A stretch of 13,990 nucleotides of DNA. It comes from JAQBDA01 sp032124675 (GTDB taxonomy: Bacteria; Chloroflexota; Anaerolineae; Anaerolineales; UBA4823). This document shows, piece after piece, positions 6,524 through 13,990 of this stretch. The first letter of the stretch is position 1; each line of letters begins with the position of its first letter. The notes under the pieces are model-generated. The model did not search any database. It was not told the origin of the DNA and was given only the letters and a program-made list of their open reading frames with translations. The translations under genes were made by a program, and so were the position numbers. The stretch lies in assembly GCA_032124675.1 (NCBI GenBank), contig JAQBDA010000237.1:1-13990 (forward strand), written 5' to 3'.

Positions 6524-9500
6524 CTACGGCGAAAACACCTGTGGTACTGAGGGCATGTAGACCACATGACTGAACGGCACTGTTTCAAACACCAACCGGC
6601 CTTCGATCGCCGGAGAGATAGTGCCTTGATCAGTCACATAGCCGATGACCGAATCGCGCACGTAGAACTGCGTGTCGTTCACGATCTGGTCCAGCGGCCA
6701 CAGGGAGACACCAGCATCGTTGAAGTTGCACGAACCGGCCGCCAGGTAGTTGACGGTAGACACTCGGTATTTTGTAACCGCATCATTGAAATCGACCGCC
6801 TGACCGTCGAATTCCAGGGAGAGGACATTGTTCCCGCCCGGGAACGCTGGATAGGTATCCCGGTAGGTGATCTGCCCGCCGGAGTTGATATCCAGCATGC
6901 AGGTGGTGTAGTACGAGTAGCCGCCATAATCCGGAACGTACTTGTAGTAGAAGTAGTTGCGGTAGCCGCGCTCCAGGACTGCCTTGATCTGCGGTCCGGT
7001 CATCTCCATCACCACCAGTGAGTTCTCGTAGGGCATGAGCGAGAACATATCGTTGACGATTAACTGGGTAGGCGTGATGGGTGTCGCATCCGGCGCGATA
7101 AGGCGGTTGCTCATCGCTCCCGACAGGTGGAAGGTGACCGAAATGCCGTTATTCTCCTCGAGCTCCCATACTGCCGCGTCAGCCTGCAGATTGGCGCCGT
7201 TGGTCTCTTCGGTGTAGGCCTCCAGCGCATCGATCGGGACCGTTGTTTCACCGATGGGGGTGTTGTTGTAGGCATCCAGGACAGCAACGTAAGGATCTAT
7301 GAGCGCCTTGATCTGCGGGTCTTCAGCTCCAGCAACATCTACCTGGATATAACGCCCGCTCTGGCTGACCACATCATAGCCGGAGGCCTCGGTTGACTTT
7401 GGCCTCAAGCCGAGGATGACCTCACCCAGGGTGTTGTTGTAGCGGTAGGCATGGTTGATGATCACCGGGGCATTGCCGGGTCCGGCAACGATGGCAGGCA
7501 GGTACAGGTAATCGCCGAAGCCCTTCGACGGGTCGGTGTGGCTGTGACCGCCGATGATGGCATCTACTCCTGTGACTGTCGCTGCCAGGTTCGTATCAAC
7601 ATTGGCATCCACCTCGATGCTGTTCGGGTTCTCGGCGAAGCCAATGTGGGTCAGTGCCAGGACGATATCGTTGTTGGAGCGCAGCATGTCCGAGAGCTCC
7701 TGGGTTTTGGAGATCGGGTTGGTGAAGGTCAGCCCGGGGATGTTGCTGGGCAGCTCGTAGTTGGGCACGCGGTGGTTGCCGATACCCAAGATGGCGATTT
7801 TCACGCTCTCGGGTCCAACCACCTTCTGTACATAAGGCTCCACAGGCACCTCACCCAGCCCATATTGCCCATCATCCATGAGATTGGCCTGCAGGACCGG
7901 GAAGTTAGCCAGCTGCAGCGAGCTGGTGAAGACCTGATGGCCGAAGTTGAACTCGTGATTGCCCAGTGTGTAGGCATCGTAGTCCATGGCGTTAAAGGCT
8001 TTGATCAGCGGGTTGATCCACATTGCAGGAGGCAATGCGGTGCCGTCGGCGGCGTAGCCCAGTGCGGCAGACTTGAAGTAATACATCATCGAGTCGCCCT
8101 GGATGTTATCGCCCGTGCTGAGCAGCATTGTGCGGTCCGGGTTGTGGGCGCGCTCTTGCTTGATCAGCGCTGCCAGTTGGGTATAACCGGGGCGCGATCC
8201 TGGGACCAGGTTGCCGTGCGAGTCGTTGTGGTGCAGGAAGGTGACCGGGATGATGCTGCCGCTGGTGTCGTCGCCATCGCGGCTGATGCGCCCATCCAGC
8301 TGACCATCACCCTCAGGTCCCTTGTAGGCGGTAGCCGGGGTTGCATGGTTGGCGCTTAACCAGGCGTTGACCGAATCGAGCATGTCACCCCAGTAGCTGG
8401 TGTTGGTCAGGTACTTGAAGGGCACGAAGCCATCCTGACCTGCAGGCGCCAGGAACTCGTTGGTGCCTACTTTATAAGTCTTGGTCAGGTCGAGGGGTTC
8501 GCACACGCCACTGGTCTTATTAATCAGGCAGGCATCGAATGCGCCCCATGCCCACGGCTGCGGGCCGGGCAGGGCGTCAGTGTAGCGGTAGAAGCTGTAC
8601 TCCATACCCGAAGTCTGCAGGGCACCCTTGAAGAGGGTGGCGCTCTGGTTGAGCAGCTCCAGGATCTGGGCGCCGGTCATCTCGCCGATGATAGTGGCGT
8701 TGCCGAACGGCAGGATCTGGAACATGCTGCCGTAGGTCAGCGTCATCGGTTCGTGCGCCCACACGCCGGGCTCGCAGTCTCCGGCATCGCTGCTCCAGAC
8801 ATAAGTGCCCGAGCTAGGTGGATCCTCTTTATCGCACCAGTCGATGCGGATGCCGCCCGGGTTGTTGAAGAAGACATCCACGTCGTTGAGCGGCTCGGCA
8901 TCACTGTTTAGCTGGTTGTAGAGCGCGTCATCGACAAAGTCTGCCATCATGCTGTCGCCGTTGTAGTTGCGCAGCAGGTCGGTCTGTACGTAGGCGATCT
9001 CCTGATTGACGAGCGCCAGGTAAACAGGGTCATTGGCATAGCCGTCAACGATAGCCTGAATGGCTGCATCTTCAAGCCCGCTGGTGCTGATATCAATTTT
9101 TTGCCAATTAACTGTGACCGTACCCAAAGAATCAACTGTGATATCGGCACGACCGAGCTGGCGGCCGTTGTAGCGTGCCTGGACGACGGTTGTTACGCCG
9201 CCCACAAGTGGTGGAGGCACACTCACATTTGTATGGCTGTGCCCTCCAATGATCAGGTCGGCGGGCTTGCCAGCGTCGATCAGCATCTGCGCCAGGGTCT
9301 GGTCGCCGTAGACATCGAAGCCGTAGCCATAACCGCCATCCGTGAAACCTAGGTGGCTGACTACCACGATCACATCCGCCAGGGCATCCACAGCATCATA
9401 ATAGTGCAGGATAGATGCAGCCGGGTCTTTGAAGCACAGACCCTGCGTAGCGGCGGCGATGGTGATGTAGGGAGTCTCCTGGCTGGTGACACCGATGAAC

Positions 9501-10039
9501 CCCACAGTCACCTCATTCGGGGCGGTGCCGACAGTCTGCACGACATAGGGCGACGTTACAAAGCTTGGACTCCCCCAGCCAGCAGTTGCGCAATCGCCAG
9601 TATCGTTTAACACGATGTTTGCGGACACATACGGATAAAGCGCTTCTCCTGTGCGGGTGATCAGGACTGTCTGCCCCCAGTCGAACTCGTGGTTGCCGAA
9701 GGTGGCGACATCGTAGCCCAGGTTGTTGTACACGTCGATGACAGGCTCGCCTTGATAGATGTTGGAGAGCAGGCTGCCCTGCATCTCGTCGCCGGCATCC
9801 ACTAGAAGTACATTATCTGCGCCTACTGTGGTGCGGATGTCATTGACCACGTATGCCAGCTTTGATATTCCCGGGTTGCTGCCCGCAGCCTCGAGCTGCC
9901 CGTGGAAGTCGTTGTGATGCAAGATGGTGATAGTTGTCGGGCTGGGTGGCAGTTGTTCCTGTTTAGCAAAGGCAGCCGCGGGGAGAAGGATGCTGATCAA
10001 CAGGAAAACGCTCAAAAGGATATTAAATTTTTTGGTCAT
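6524..10039 (-). CDS. Secreted tandem (double) UshA-type 5'-nucleotidase
   Basis: An 1171-aa exported protein made of two consecutive 5'-nucleotidase/2',3'-cyclic phosphodiesterase-type units. Residues 1-25 form a signal peptide (AAAFA end). Unit 1 (about 35-590): metallophosphoesterase motifs HHNDFHG (Asp44, His46), DAGD (Asp84), GNHE (Asn116, His117), VSHLG and GGHSH (His267, His269), then a C-terminal nucleotidase domain with NPGGIR (Arg398). Unit 2 (about 598-1150): HHNDSHG (Asp606, His608), STGDN, GNHE (Asn694, His695), LTHIG and GGHSH (His832, His834). All metal ligands are thus kept in both units. The second C-terminal domain has LSGAMSNR (to Arg979) where unit 1 has NPGGIR, so its substrate pocket differs. 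Single-unit family members are roughly half this size. A tail VVYMPSVPQVFSP follows the last domain. A GGGAGGG site precedes ATG 10039. Likely role: releasing phosphate and nucleosides from extracellular nucleotides. Confidence 0.92.
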   Translation of the reverse strand: MTKKFNILLSVFLLISILLPAAAFAKQEQLPPSPTTITILHHNDFHGQLEAAGSNPGISKLAYVVNDIRTTVGADNVLLVDAGDEMQGSLLSNIYQGEPVIDVYNNLGYDVATFGNHEFDWGQTVLITRTGEALYPYVSANIVLNDTGDCATAGWGSPSFVTSPYVVQTVGTAPNEVTVGFIGVTSQETPYITIAAATQGLCFKDPAASILHYYDAVDALADVIVVVSHLGFTDGGYGYGFDVYGDQTLAQMLIDAGKPADLIIGGHSHTNVSVPPPLVGGVTTVVQARYNGRQLGRADITVDSLGTVTVNWQKIDISTSGLEDAAIQAIVDGYANDPVYLALVNQEIAYVQTDLLRNYNGDSMMADFVDDALYNQLNSDAEPLNDVDVFFNNPGGIRIDWCDKEDPPSSGTYVWSSDAGDCEPGVWAHEPMTLTYGSMFQILPFGNATIIGEMTGAQILELLNQSATLFKGALQTSGMEYSFYRYTDALPGPQPWAWGAFDACLINKTSGVCEPLDLTKTYKVGTNEFLAPAGQDGFVPFKYLTNTSYWGDMLDSVNAWLSANHATPATAYKGPEGDGQLDGRISRDGDDTSGSIIPVTFLHHNDSHGNLVPGSRPGYTQLAALIKQERAHNPDRTMLLSTGDNIQGDSMMYYFKSAALGYAADGTALPPAMWINPLIKAFNAMDYDAYTLGNHEFNFGHQVFTSSLQLANFPVLQANLMDDGQYGLGEVPVEPYVQKVVGPESVKIAILGIGNHRVPNYELPSNIPGLTFTNPISKTQELSDMLRSNNDIVLALTHIGFAENPNSIEVDANVDTNLAATVTGVDAIIGGHSHTDPSKGFGDYLYLPAIVAGPGNAPVIINHAYRYNNTLGEVILGLRPKSTEASGYDVVSQSGRYIQVDVAGAEDPQIKALIDPYVAVLDAYNNTPIGETTVPIDALEAYTEETNGANLQADAAVWELEENNGISVTFHLSGAMSNRLIAPDATPITPTQLIVNDMFSLMPYENSLVVMEMTGPQIKAVLERGYRNYFYYKYVPDYGGYSYYTTCMLDINSGGQITYRDTYPAFPGGNNVLSLEFDGQAVDFNDAVTKYRVSTVNYLAAGSCNFNDAGVSLWPLDQIVNDTQFYVRDSVIGYVTDQGTISPAIEGRLVFETVPFSHVVYMPSVPQVFSP

Positions 10040-10179
10040 TGAAGATTACCCTCCCAAAGATTGACAGTATGATCTGGATGTTTATATGAATTTACGATCT
10101 TCCTTCATATGGTGTTGGTTATCTTGATTTCTGCTTCCTCCTTTCACACGGTGAACACTAACCTAAACTGCAATTAAAC

Positions 10180-10213
10180 AAAAAATTGCGCTTCCATTAT
10201 GGAGGTGCGCAAT
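10180..10213 (-). terminator. Intrinsic terminator on the minus strand
   Basis: Arms 10185-10191 and 10207-10213 (ATTGCGC/GCGCAAT) pair, with 10193-10195 and 10201-10203 forming an inner stem around the loop. On the minus strand the stem runs straight into a run of T (A tract at 10180-10185 on the plus strand) and then GTTTAATT. This is the clearest T-tract terminator in the window. It is not the end of any confident gene. Confidence 0.75.
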
Positions 10214-10452
10214 CTGGGGAAATTGAAAGTGAAGTGAGATACACGCGATTGGTGAGCATAATTAAAGCCTCACCAAAACCAATTCCAGACCGGGTGTAAC
10301 AAGCCATTTGGATTTGATTGCGATGCGCAGACAAGATCCGCATTAGTTCCCCACCAACTGGATACCAACGGATAAGATAATCTATGCTCCCATATTGAGT
10401 CTCTGATATGCCCCGATGGTCGCTTGTAGTATAGCTTATGATGTCAGTTATG
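10186..10452 (-). ncRNA. Candidate small RNA between a promoter-like site and a terminator
   Basis: A stretch of about 270 nt on the minus strand with a promoter-like site at its 5' side (10460-10487) and an intrinsic terminator at its 3' end (10180-10213). It is AT-rich relative to the neighbouring genes. An open frame ending at 10197 covers it, but that frame begins with a TTG at 10547 inside another gene's terminator, has no ribosome-binding site, and its last codons form the terminator stem. A non-coding transcript or the leader of the nucleotidase gene fits better. I recognise no known RNA family. Confidence 0.3.
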
Positions 10453-10487
10453 TTAGGTGATGTTAGACACTTCTTATTATATGTCAA
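10441..10487 (-). promoter_or_regulatory. Promoter-like site with four ATGTYA repeats
   Basis: On the minus strand TTGACA (10482-10487) is separated by 16 nt from TAACAT (10460-10465), a plausible -35/-10 pair with a weak -10. On the plus strand ATGTCA or ATGTTA recurs at 10441, 10450, 10460 and 10481, spacings 9, 10 and 21 nt, about one and two helical turns. The repeats overlap the promoter elements, as an operator would. Confidence 0.35.
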
Positions 10488-10517
10488 AAATACTTTTCCG
10501 TACCTTAAGAAAACTTC

Positions 10518-10558
10518 GGAGTTGTAATTTGGCGCTATAGCCGTCAAAATACAACTCC
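10518..10558 (-). terminator. Terminator of the small four-helix membrane gene
   Basis: 10518-10526 (GGAGTTGTA) pairs with 10550-10558. After one mismatch the stem continues at 10528-10534 with 10542-10548 (one G-T pair), loop CTATAGC. It lies 14 nt past the stop of the minus-strand gene at 10572. On the minus strand it is followed by GAAGTTTTCTT. Confidence 0.7.
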
Positions 10559-10571
10559 AGCAATGAGGTTA

Positions 10572-10943
10572 TCAATCATTATCATCCGGCAGGAACCAGC
10601 TCAACACGCCGCTGATAATGCTGATGATGATGGCTGCGATGAAGGAAGTAACCAGCACATCGAAAAAGCCACCGTTGAATTTCAGCAGGCTTCCTGCCAG
10701 GAAACCGGTCAGCAGCAGCATGGCGGCATTGATGACCAGGGTGAACAACCCCAGGGTCAGGCAGGTGATCGGCAGTGAGAAAAGCTTGACGATCGGCCGG
10801 ATGAAGGCGTTCACTACACCGAAGATCGCCGCTACAACCAGCAGCCCGACAAACCCGCCGATTATTTCCATCCTGCTCGACAGCAGGTAAGCTGTGGCTC
10901 CCAGGGCGATCATGTTGATGATGATGCGGATGAGTATTTTCAT
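10572..10943 (-). CDS. Four-helix membrane protein, phage holin family IV (PF04020-like)
   Basis: A 123-aa protein with four hydrophobic helices: about 4-22, 28-46, 58-82 and 93-117, and an acidic end (PDDND). The pattern FGVVNAFIRPIVKLFSLPIT followed by TLGLFTLVINA is characteristic of the widespread PF04020 group (mycobacterial 4-TMS phage holin superfamily IV), which is mostly chromosomal and of unknown function; the name does not imply a phage here. ATG 10943 is chosen over the upstream TTG at 10979 because AAAGGAG lies directly before it and the protein then starts with the first helix. A promoter with an extended -10 is visible upstream at 11064-11072. It is divergent from the MscS gene. 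Confidence 0.8.
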   Translation of the reverse strand: MKILIRIIINMIALGATAYLLSSRMEIIGGFVGLLVVAAIFGVVNAFIRPIVKLFSLPITCLTLGLFTLVINAAMLLLTGFLAGSLLKFNGGFFDVLVTSFIAAIIISIISGVLSWFLPDDND

Positions 10944-11063
10944 TCGATTCTCCTTTGAAAATCCAGGACAATTGGACAAATTGTCTTATGTTGGTGGAAT
11001 TTTCTGCTGCTCGCGCTGTGCACTCGCTCAACTACAGTACATTTGGATGATGGTGCTGATCTG

Positions 11064-11072
11064 ATTATAGCA
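11064..11072 (-). promoter_or_regulatory. Extended -10 promoter for the four-helix membrane gene
   Basis: The minus strand reads TGCTATAAT here: a perfect TATAAT with the TG extension. No good -35 is seen at the usual distance, which is normal for extended -10 promoters. Transcription would begin near 11057 and give a leader of about 115 nt to ATG 10943. Confidence 0.45.
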
Positions 11073-11144
11073 AATATCTGCCTGGTTTGATAGAATGGGT
11101 AGCGGTAAATCTTGGATTAGTCAAGTTCCTGTGAGGAGACTTCC

Positions 11145-12851
11145 ATGAATCACAGCTTCAATTCTCCAGCAACCCGCCTCACCTGGCTGGCTGTTCTATT
11201 GGCAGGCGTTTTGGTATTCGGCACCCTATCGCTTGCACAGCCCGGTCAGGCTGCCCATGACCCACAATCTCAAGCAGCAGACCCGACACCGACCCCGGCT
11301 GACCAGCCGCAGGCAACGCCCCTGCCGGGCGTGCCAATCGTGGTCGGCGGGGAGGTAGCCGGTTATGTGCGCGAGTGGTTCGGGTCAGCATCCCCGTCAG
11401 ACAGAGCCGCAGCGATCAGCGACCGCCTAAATGACCTGGCGACCAATCCCTTCGCCCCGCCGGTAGAGATCACAACCGCCGAATCTGACCTCGGCACAGC
11501 TATTTTAGCGGACAATCAGATCTTGCTGATCGTAACCGATAAAGACGCAGCCGCGGTAGGAGTTACGCGGCAGGAATTAGCAGTCGTCGCGGCTGACAGG
11601 GTCATCACAGCCATCGAGCGCACTCGCCAGCAGAATACGCCACGCGCGCGTGCAATGGCGCTGCTCGAATCCGGGGTTTTTCTGCTGATAACGATTCTGG
11701 TTTTCTTTCTCATCAACCGGCTATACCGCCGCCTGGTGAGACGGATCGATGAGGCACCTACCGGCGTGGAACAGGATGGAATCTTCCGCAGCACGAATTT
11801 CTACCGCTCAGGAGCCTGGAAGGGAGTGGCTAAGTTTGCCCTGACGATCCTCCGGCTGCTCTTATATCTGCTTGTACTGCTCGTCGTGCTGCCATTTGTG
11901 CTGCAGAATTTCCCGGCAACGGCTCTACTAGCCGATAAGCTGCTGAACTTGATCCGGCTGCCGCTGCAAGCCTTCTGGACCTGGCTGGTGGATAACCGGT
12001 CGAATTTCTTCACCATCGGTCTCATCGTTGTGGTTGTTTACACCCTGATCCGGTTTGTGCGCTGGATCTTCGCTGAAATTGCAGATGGATCGATCAAGAT
12101 CAGCGGCTTCGAGCCGGAATGGGCGCCATTCACCAGCCGTATGCTGGCATTCTTGCTGGTGGTGGGTGGGGTTGTGGTGTCATTTCCATACCTGCCAGGC
12201 TCGGACTCGGCTGCTTTTCAAGGTGTCTCGCTCTTCCTGGGCGCGCTGATCACCATCTCGTCCGCATCTGCAGTGACCAATATCATCGCCGGCATCATCC
12301 AGACCTATACGGGTGCCTTCAGCGTCGGCGATGTGATCCGCATCGGTGATACGACCGGGTTCGTCATCGAGAAGCGCCTGCTTACAACCCGTATACGCAC
12401 ATTCAAGAACGAGGAAGTATCCATCCCCAACTCGGCGGTTTTGAACGGCAGCGTGACGAATTACTCCACTGTGGCGAAGCAAAGGGGGCTGGTGCTGCAC
12501 ACCACGGTGACGATCGGCTATGATGTGCCCTGGTTAAAAGTCGAGGAGCTGCTGATTGCGGCCGCCGAGGCTGTCCCCGGTGTAGCGGATGACCCAAAGC
12601 CTTTCGTGCTGCAGACCAGCCTCAATGATTACAACGTTTCATACCAGATTAACTGCTTTTCCGACAGCCCGGAGCGCATGCCGCGTATCTACTCTGCTCT
12701 GCATGCCAATATCCAGGAACAGTTTAACCGGGCCGGGGTCGAGATCATGTCGCCCGCATTCAGCGCTCTACGGGATGGCAACCAGGTGACTATCCCGCCG
12801 GAGAACCTGCCGGAGGATTATCAAGCGCCCGGCTTCCGGGTTAATCCTTAA
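11145..12851 (+). CDS. MscS-family mechanosensitive ion channel
   Basis: A 568-aa channel of the small-conductance mechanosensitive family, which opens under membrane tension to release solutes during osmotic downshock. Residues 1-36 look like a signal peptide; a Pro/Thr linker follows. About 62-163 are an extracytoplasmic domain (ILLIVTDKDAAAVGVTRQEL) of a kind seen ahead of some MscS channels. Hydrophobic helices lie at about 173-191, 231-256, 288-305 and 332-350. The pore-lining helix and start of the beta domain are at about 361-441: ALITISSASAVTNIIAG, then GDVIRIG, TRIRTFKNEEVSIPNS. A cytoplasmic C-terminal domain completes the vestibule. ATG 11145 has GAGGAG 7 nt upstream. A strong terminator follows, so it appears monocistronic. 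Longer than the 286-aa E. coli MscS mainly because of its N-terminal part. Confidence 0.93.
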   Translation: MNHSFNSPATRLTWLAVLLAGVLVFGTLSLAQPGQAAHDPQSQAADPTPTPADQPQATPLPGVPIVVGGEVAGYVREWFGSASPSDRAAAISDRLNDLATNPFAPPVEITTAESDLGTAILADNQILLIVTDKDAAAVGVTRQELAVVAADRVITAIERTRQQNTPRARAMALLESGVFLLITILVFFLINRLYRRLVRRIDEAPTGVEQDGIFRSTNFYRSGAWKGVAKFALTILRLLLYLLVLLVVLPFVLQNFPATALLADKLLNLIRLPLQAFWTWLVDNRSNFFTIGLIVVVVYTLIRFVRWIFAEIADGSIKISGFEPEWAPFTSRMLAFLLVVGGVVVSFPYLPGSDSAAFQGVSLFLGALITISSASAVTNIIAGIIQTYTGAFSVGDVIRIGDTTGFVIEKRLLTTRIRTFKNEEVSIPNSAVLNGSVTNYSTVAKQRGLVLHTTVTIGYDVPWLKVEELLIAAAEAVPGVADDPKPFVLQTSLNDYNVSYQINCFSDSPERMPRIYSALHANIQEQFNRAGVEIMSPAFSALRDGNQVTIPPENLPEDYQAPGFRVNP

Positions 12852-12870
12852 CCAATTTATCCCTAAGGGC

Positions 12871-12919
12871 AAACAAACGGCCTCCCGCATGGTCCAACCG
12901 GCGGGAGGCCGTTTGTTTT
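12871..12919 (+). terminator. Intrinsic terminator of the MscS gene
   Basis: A perfect 18-bp stem: 12871-12888 pairs with 12901-12918, loop of 12 nt. The stem is GC-rich at the top (GGCCTCCCGC/GCGGGAGGCC) and ends in TTTGTTTT. It begins 20 nt after the stop codon. Confidence 0.9.
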
Positions 12920-13021
12920 GGTGGCACACTTTATTAATCCATCCGCTTACGGCAGCGGTAGTTATAGTGACGTATGAAGATGCAGTACATTGCAGGAAAG
13001 AGTATAGGAGAGAAGAAGCTC

Positions 13022-13990
13022 ATGAAATACCGTATGTTGAATAGCATCCTGCTGGCTGCCTGGCTGGCTTCACTGACCCTGGCGGGCGGCTGCCGCAGCA
13101 CAGTCCCTGCACCGCCGGGCGAGCCAACCTTGGACAAGACTTCTGCAGCCGGCGAGTCCGCAGCTCAGGAACCAGATGGCGAAGCCACGCTGACAGTGCA
13201 GCCAGCCCCGGTCGAAGACCAATCGGCGCAGGAAATTCTGCTTCCTTCAGAGCTATCCGGACTCGCAGGGCTGCCCTTCGACCGGTACCTGTCGGATTCG
13301 TTCGAGTTCATCCTGCTGCGCGATCCAGAGTGGGTTACTTCGGAAGGCATCTCATCCCTGATCGGCGCGGATCAATCCCGGCTGACCGATATCTCAGAAC
13401 CCTACCGGCAGGAGAGCCTGAGCATGTACAGCGCCATTCTCGGGCTGCTCCAGTCTTATGACCGGAGCAGCCTGCCGGCAGACCAGCAGGTCTCGTATGA
13501 TACTTATGCCTGGTATCTGGAAGACCAGCTGCGCATGGGGGAGTTCAGGCATCACGAGTACCCGGTGAACCCGATCATCACCGGCATCCAGTACCAGCTG
13601 GAGTATCTGTTTACCGACCTGCACCCGCTCGCTGCGCCGGACGATGCTTACGATTACCTCAGCCGCCTATCCCAGGTGGCACTTAAGCTCGAGCAGCTGG
13701 TCGAGAACCTGCGTATCAGCCAGGAGCAGGGCTTATACCCTCCCCAGGTAGCCATCCAGGCATCTTTGGGCGGCATCCAGGCGATCGCCGCCAGCTCGCC
13801 GGAGGGGACGCCTTTCTACATCGCCTTCGAGGACAAGCTGGGTGAGATGGATGGTCTGGATGAGGCGGAGCGCCAACAAATGCTGGAGGCAGCACGCGAG
13901 ACCATCGGCAGCTCGGTGATCCCCGCCTACCGGATGCTGGCTGAGTATCTGGGTGGAATGCGGACGGTTGAGACCCACCAGGGCGGAGTC
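13022..13990 (+). CDS. DUF885-type lipoprotein, 5' part only
   Basis: An open frame of 323 codons from ATG 13022 to the right edge with no stop, so the C-terminus is missing. Residues 1-24 form a secretion signal ending in TLAGGC, an imperfect lipobox (Ala instead of Leu at -3), so lipid anchoring at Cys24 is likely but not certain. Residues 25-80 are a low-complexity Pro/Glu/Ser spacer. From about 84 the sequence matches the start of DUF885 proteins: FDRYLSDSFEFILLRDPEW, then VTSEGI and mostly helical sequence with YPVNPIITGIQYQL and a GLYPPQVA segment. Family members carry a metallopeptidase-like HE motif in their C-terminal half, which would lie beyond this window. AGGAG at 13006-13010 precedes the start with an 11-nt spacing. 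A role in extracellular peptide breakdown is inference. Confidence 0.8.
   Translation, partial: MKYRMLNSILLAAWLASLTLAGGCRSTVPAPPGEPTLDKTSAAGESAAQEPDGEATLTVQPAPVEDQSAQEILLPSELSGLAGLPFDRYLSDSFEFILLRDPEWVTSEGISSLIGADQSRLTDISEPYRQESLSMYSAILGLLQSYDRSSLPADQQVSYDTYAWYLEDQLRMGEFRHHEYPVNPIITGIQYQLEYLFTDLHPLAAPDDAYDYLSRLSQVALKLEQLVENLRISQEQGLYPPQVAIQASLGGIQAIAASSPEGTPFYIAFEDKLGEMDGLDEAERQQMLEAARETIGSSVIPAYRMLAEYLGGMRTVETHQGGV

Noticed and set aside
7451..8359. A 302-codon plus-strand frame inside the nucleotidase gene
   Set aside because: It is antisense to a region with clear metallophosphoesterase motifs and has no domain or ribosome-binding site of its own; it is a shadow frame.
10085..10139. An orphan AAAGGAGG and an 8-codon frame (MKEDRKFI) upstream of the nucleotidase gene
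   Set aside because: The ribosome-binding-like site is over 20 nt from the ATG and the frame is tiny. A leader peptide cannot be excluded, but the evidence is too thin to list it.
10197..10547. A 116-codon minus-strand frame between the nucleotidase and the four-helix protein gene
   Set aside because: It starts with TTG inside the neighbouring gene's terminator hairpin, has no ribosome-binding site, begins upstream of the only promoter-like site, and its last codons make up a terminator stem. The peptide shows no recognisable domain. A small RNA or leader fits better.
10572..10943. Holin-type protein as a sign of a prophage
   Set aside because: PF04020-like proteins are widespread chromosomal membrane proteins. 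No endolysin, tail, capsid or integrase gene is present.
12943..12958. A small dyad (CCGCT/AGCGG) upstream of the DUF885 gene
   Set aside because: Only 5 bp per arm in GC-rich sequence; expected by chance and not tied to a clear promoter.

Overview
The window looks like chromosomal DNA from a member of the Chloroflexota, most likely Anaerolineae. This is an inference from protein style: secreted multidomain proteins with Pro/Thr linkers, an NBR1-type Ig-like domain in a bacterial protein, a fused double 5'-nucleotidase ending in a short aromatic/Pro tail, and an MscS channel with an extracytoplasmic N-terminal domain. No rRNA, tRNA, CRISPR array, integrase or transposase is visible, and no defence or phage module. 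The common theme is the cell envelope: every confident gene product is secreted, lipid-anchored or membrane-embedded.

Layout. 1-237: tail of an upstream unit with a terminator-like hairpin, then the leader of a secreted S1 serine protease (238-1056, +). 1057-1303: convergent gap with a strong hairpin. 1304-2716 (-): signal peptide, bactofilin-like beta-helix and multi-helix membrane domain. 2830-3129 (+): a start-less coding remnant whose stop lies in the loop of a 15-bp terminator hairpin. 3263-5806 (+): an 847-aa protein joining an amino-acid-type solute-binding domain, an NBR1-like Ig domain, three Ig/PKD-like repeats and a META/HslJ-like domain. 5819-5863: bidirectional terminator. 5873-6148 (-): small membrane protein. 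6149-6523: a gap with three interlocking inverted repeats plus a terminator. 6524-10039 (-): 1171-aa tandem UshA-type 5'-nucleotidase. 10040-10571: a gap with a minus-strand T-tract terminator, a possible promoter and ATGTYA repeats, which may encode a small RNA. 10572-10943 (-): a four-helix PF04020-type membrane protein. 11145-12851 (+): MscS channel, then an 18-bp terminator. 13022-13990 (+): the N-terminal 323 codons of a DUF885-type protein, running off the right edge.

The genes are mostly monocistronic, each with its own ribosome-binding site and terminator, so this is not one operon. They still suit one surface lifestyle: protein and nucleotide breakdown outside the cell, ligand sensing or capture, and envelope stress handling. 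The least explained pieces are the interlocked hairpins at 6216-6305, the terminator-bounded non-coding stretch at 10180-10490, and the receptor-like 847-aa fusion with no permease beside it.
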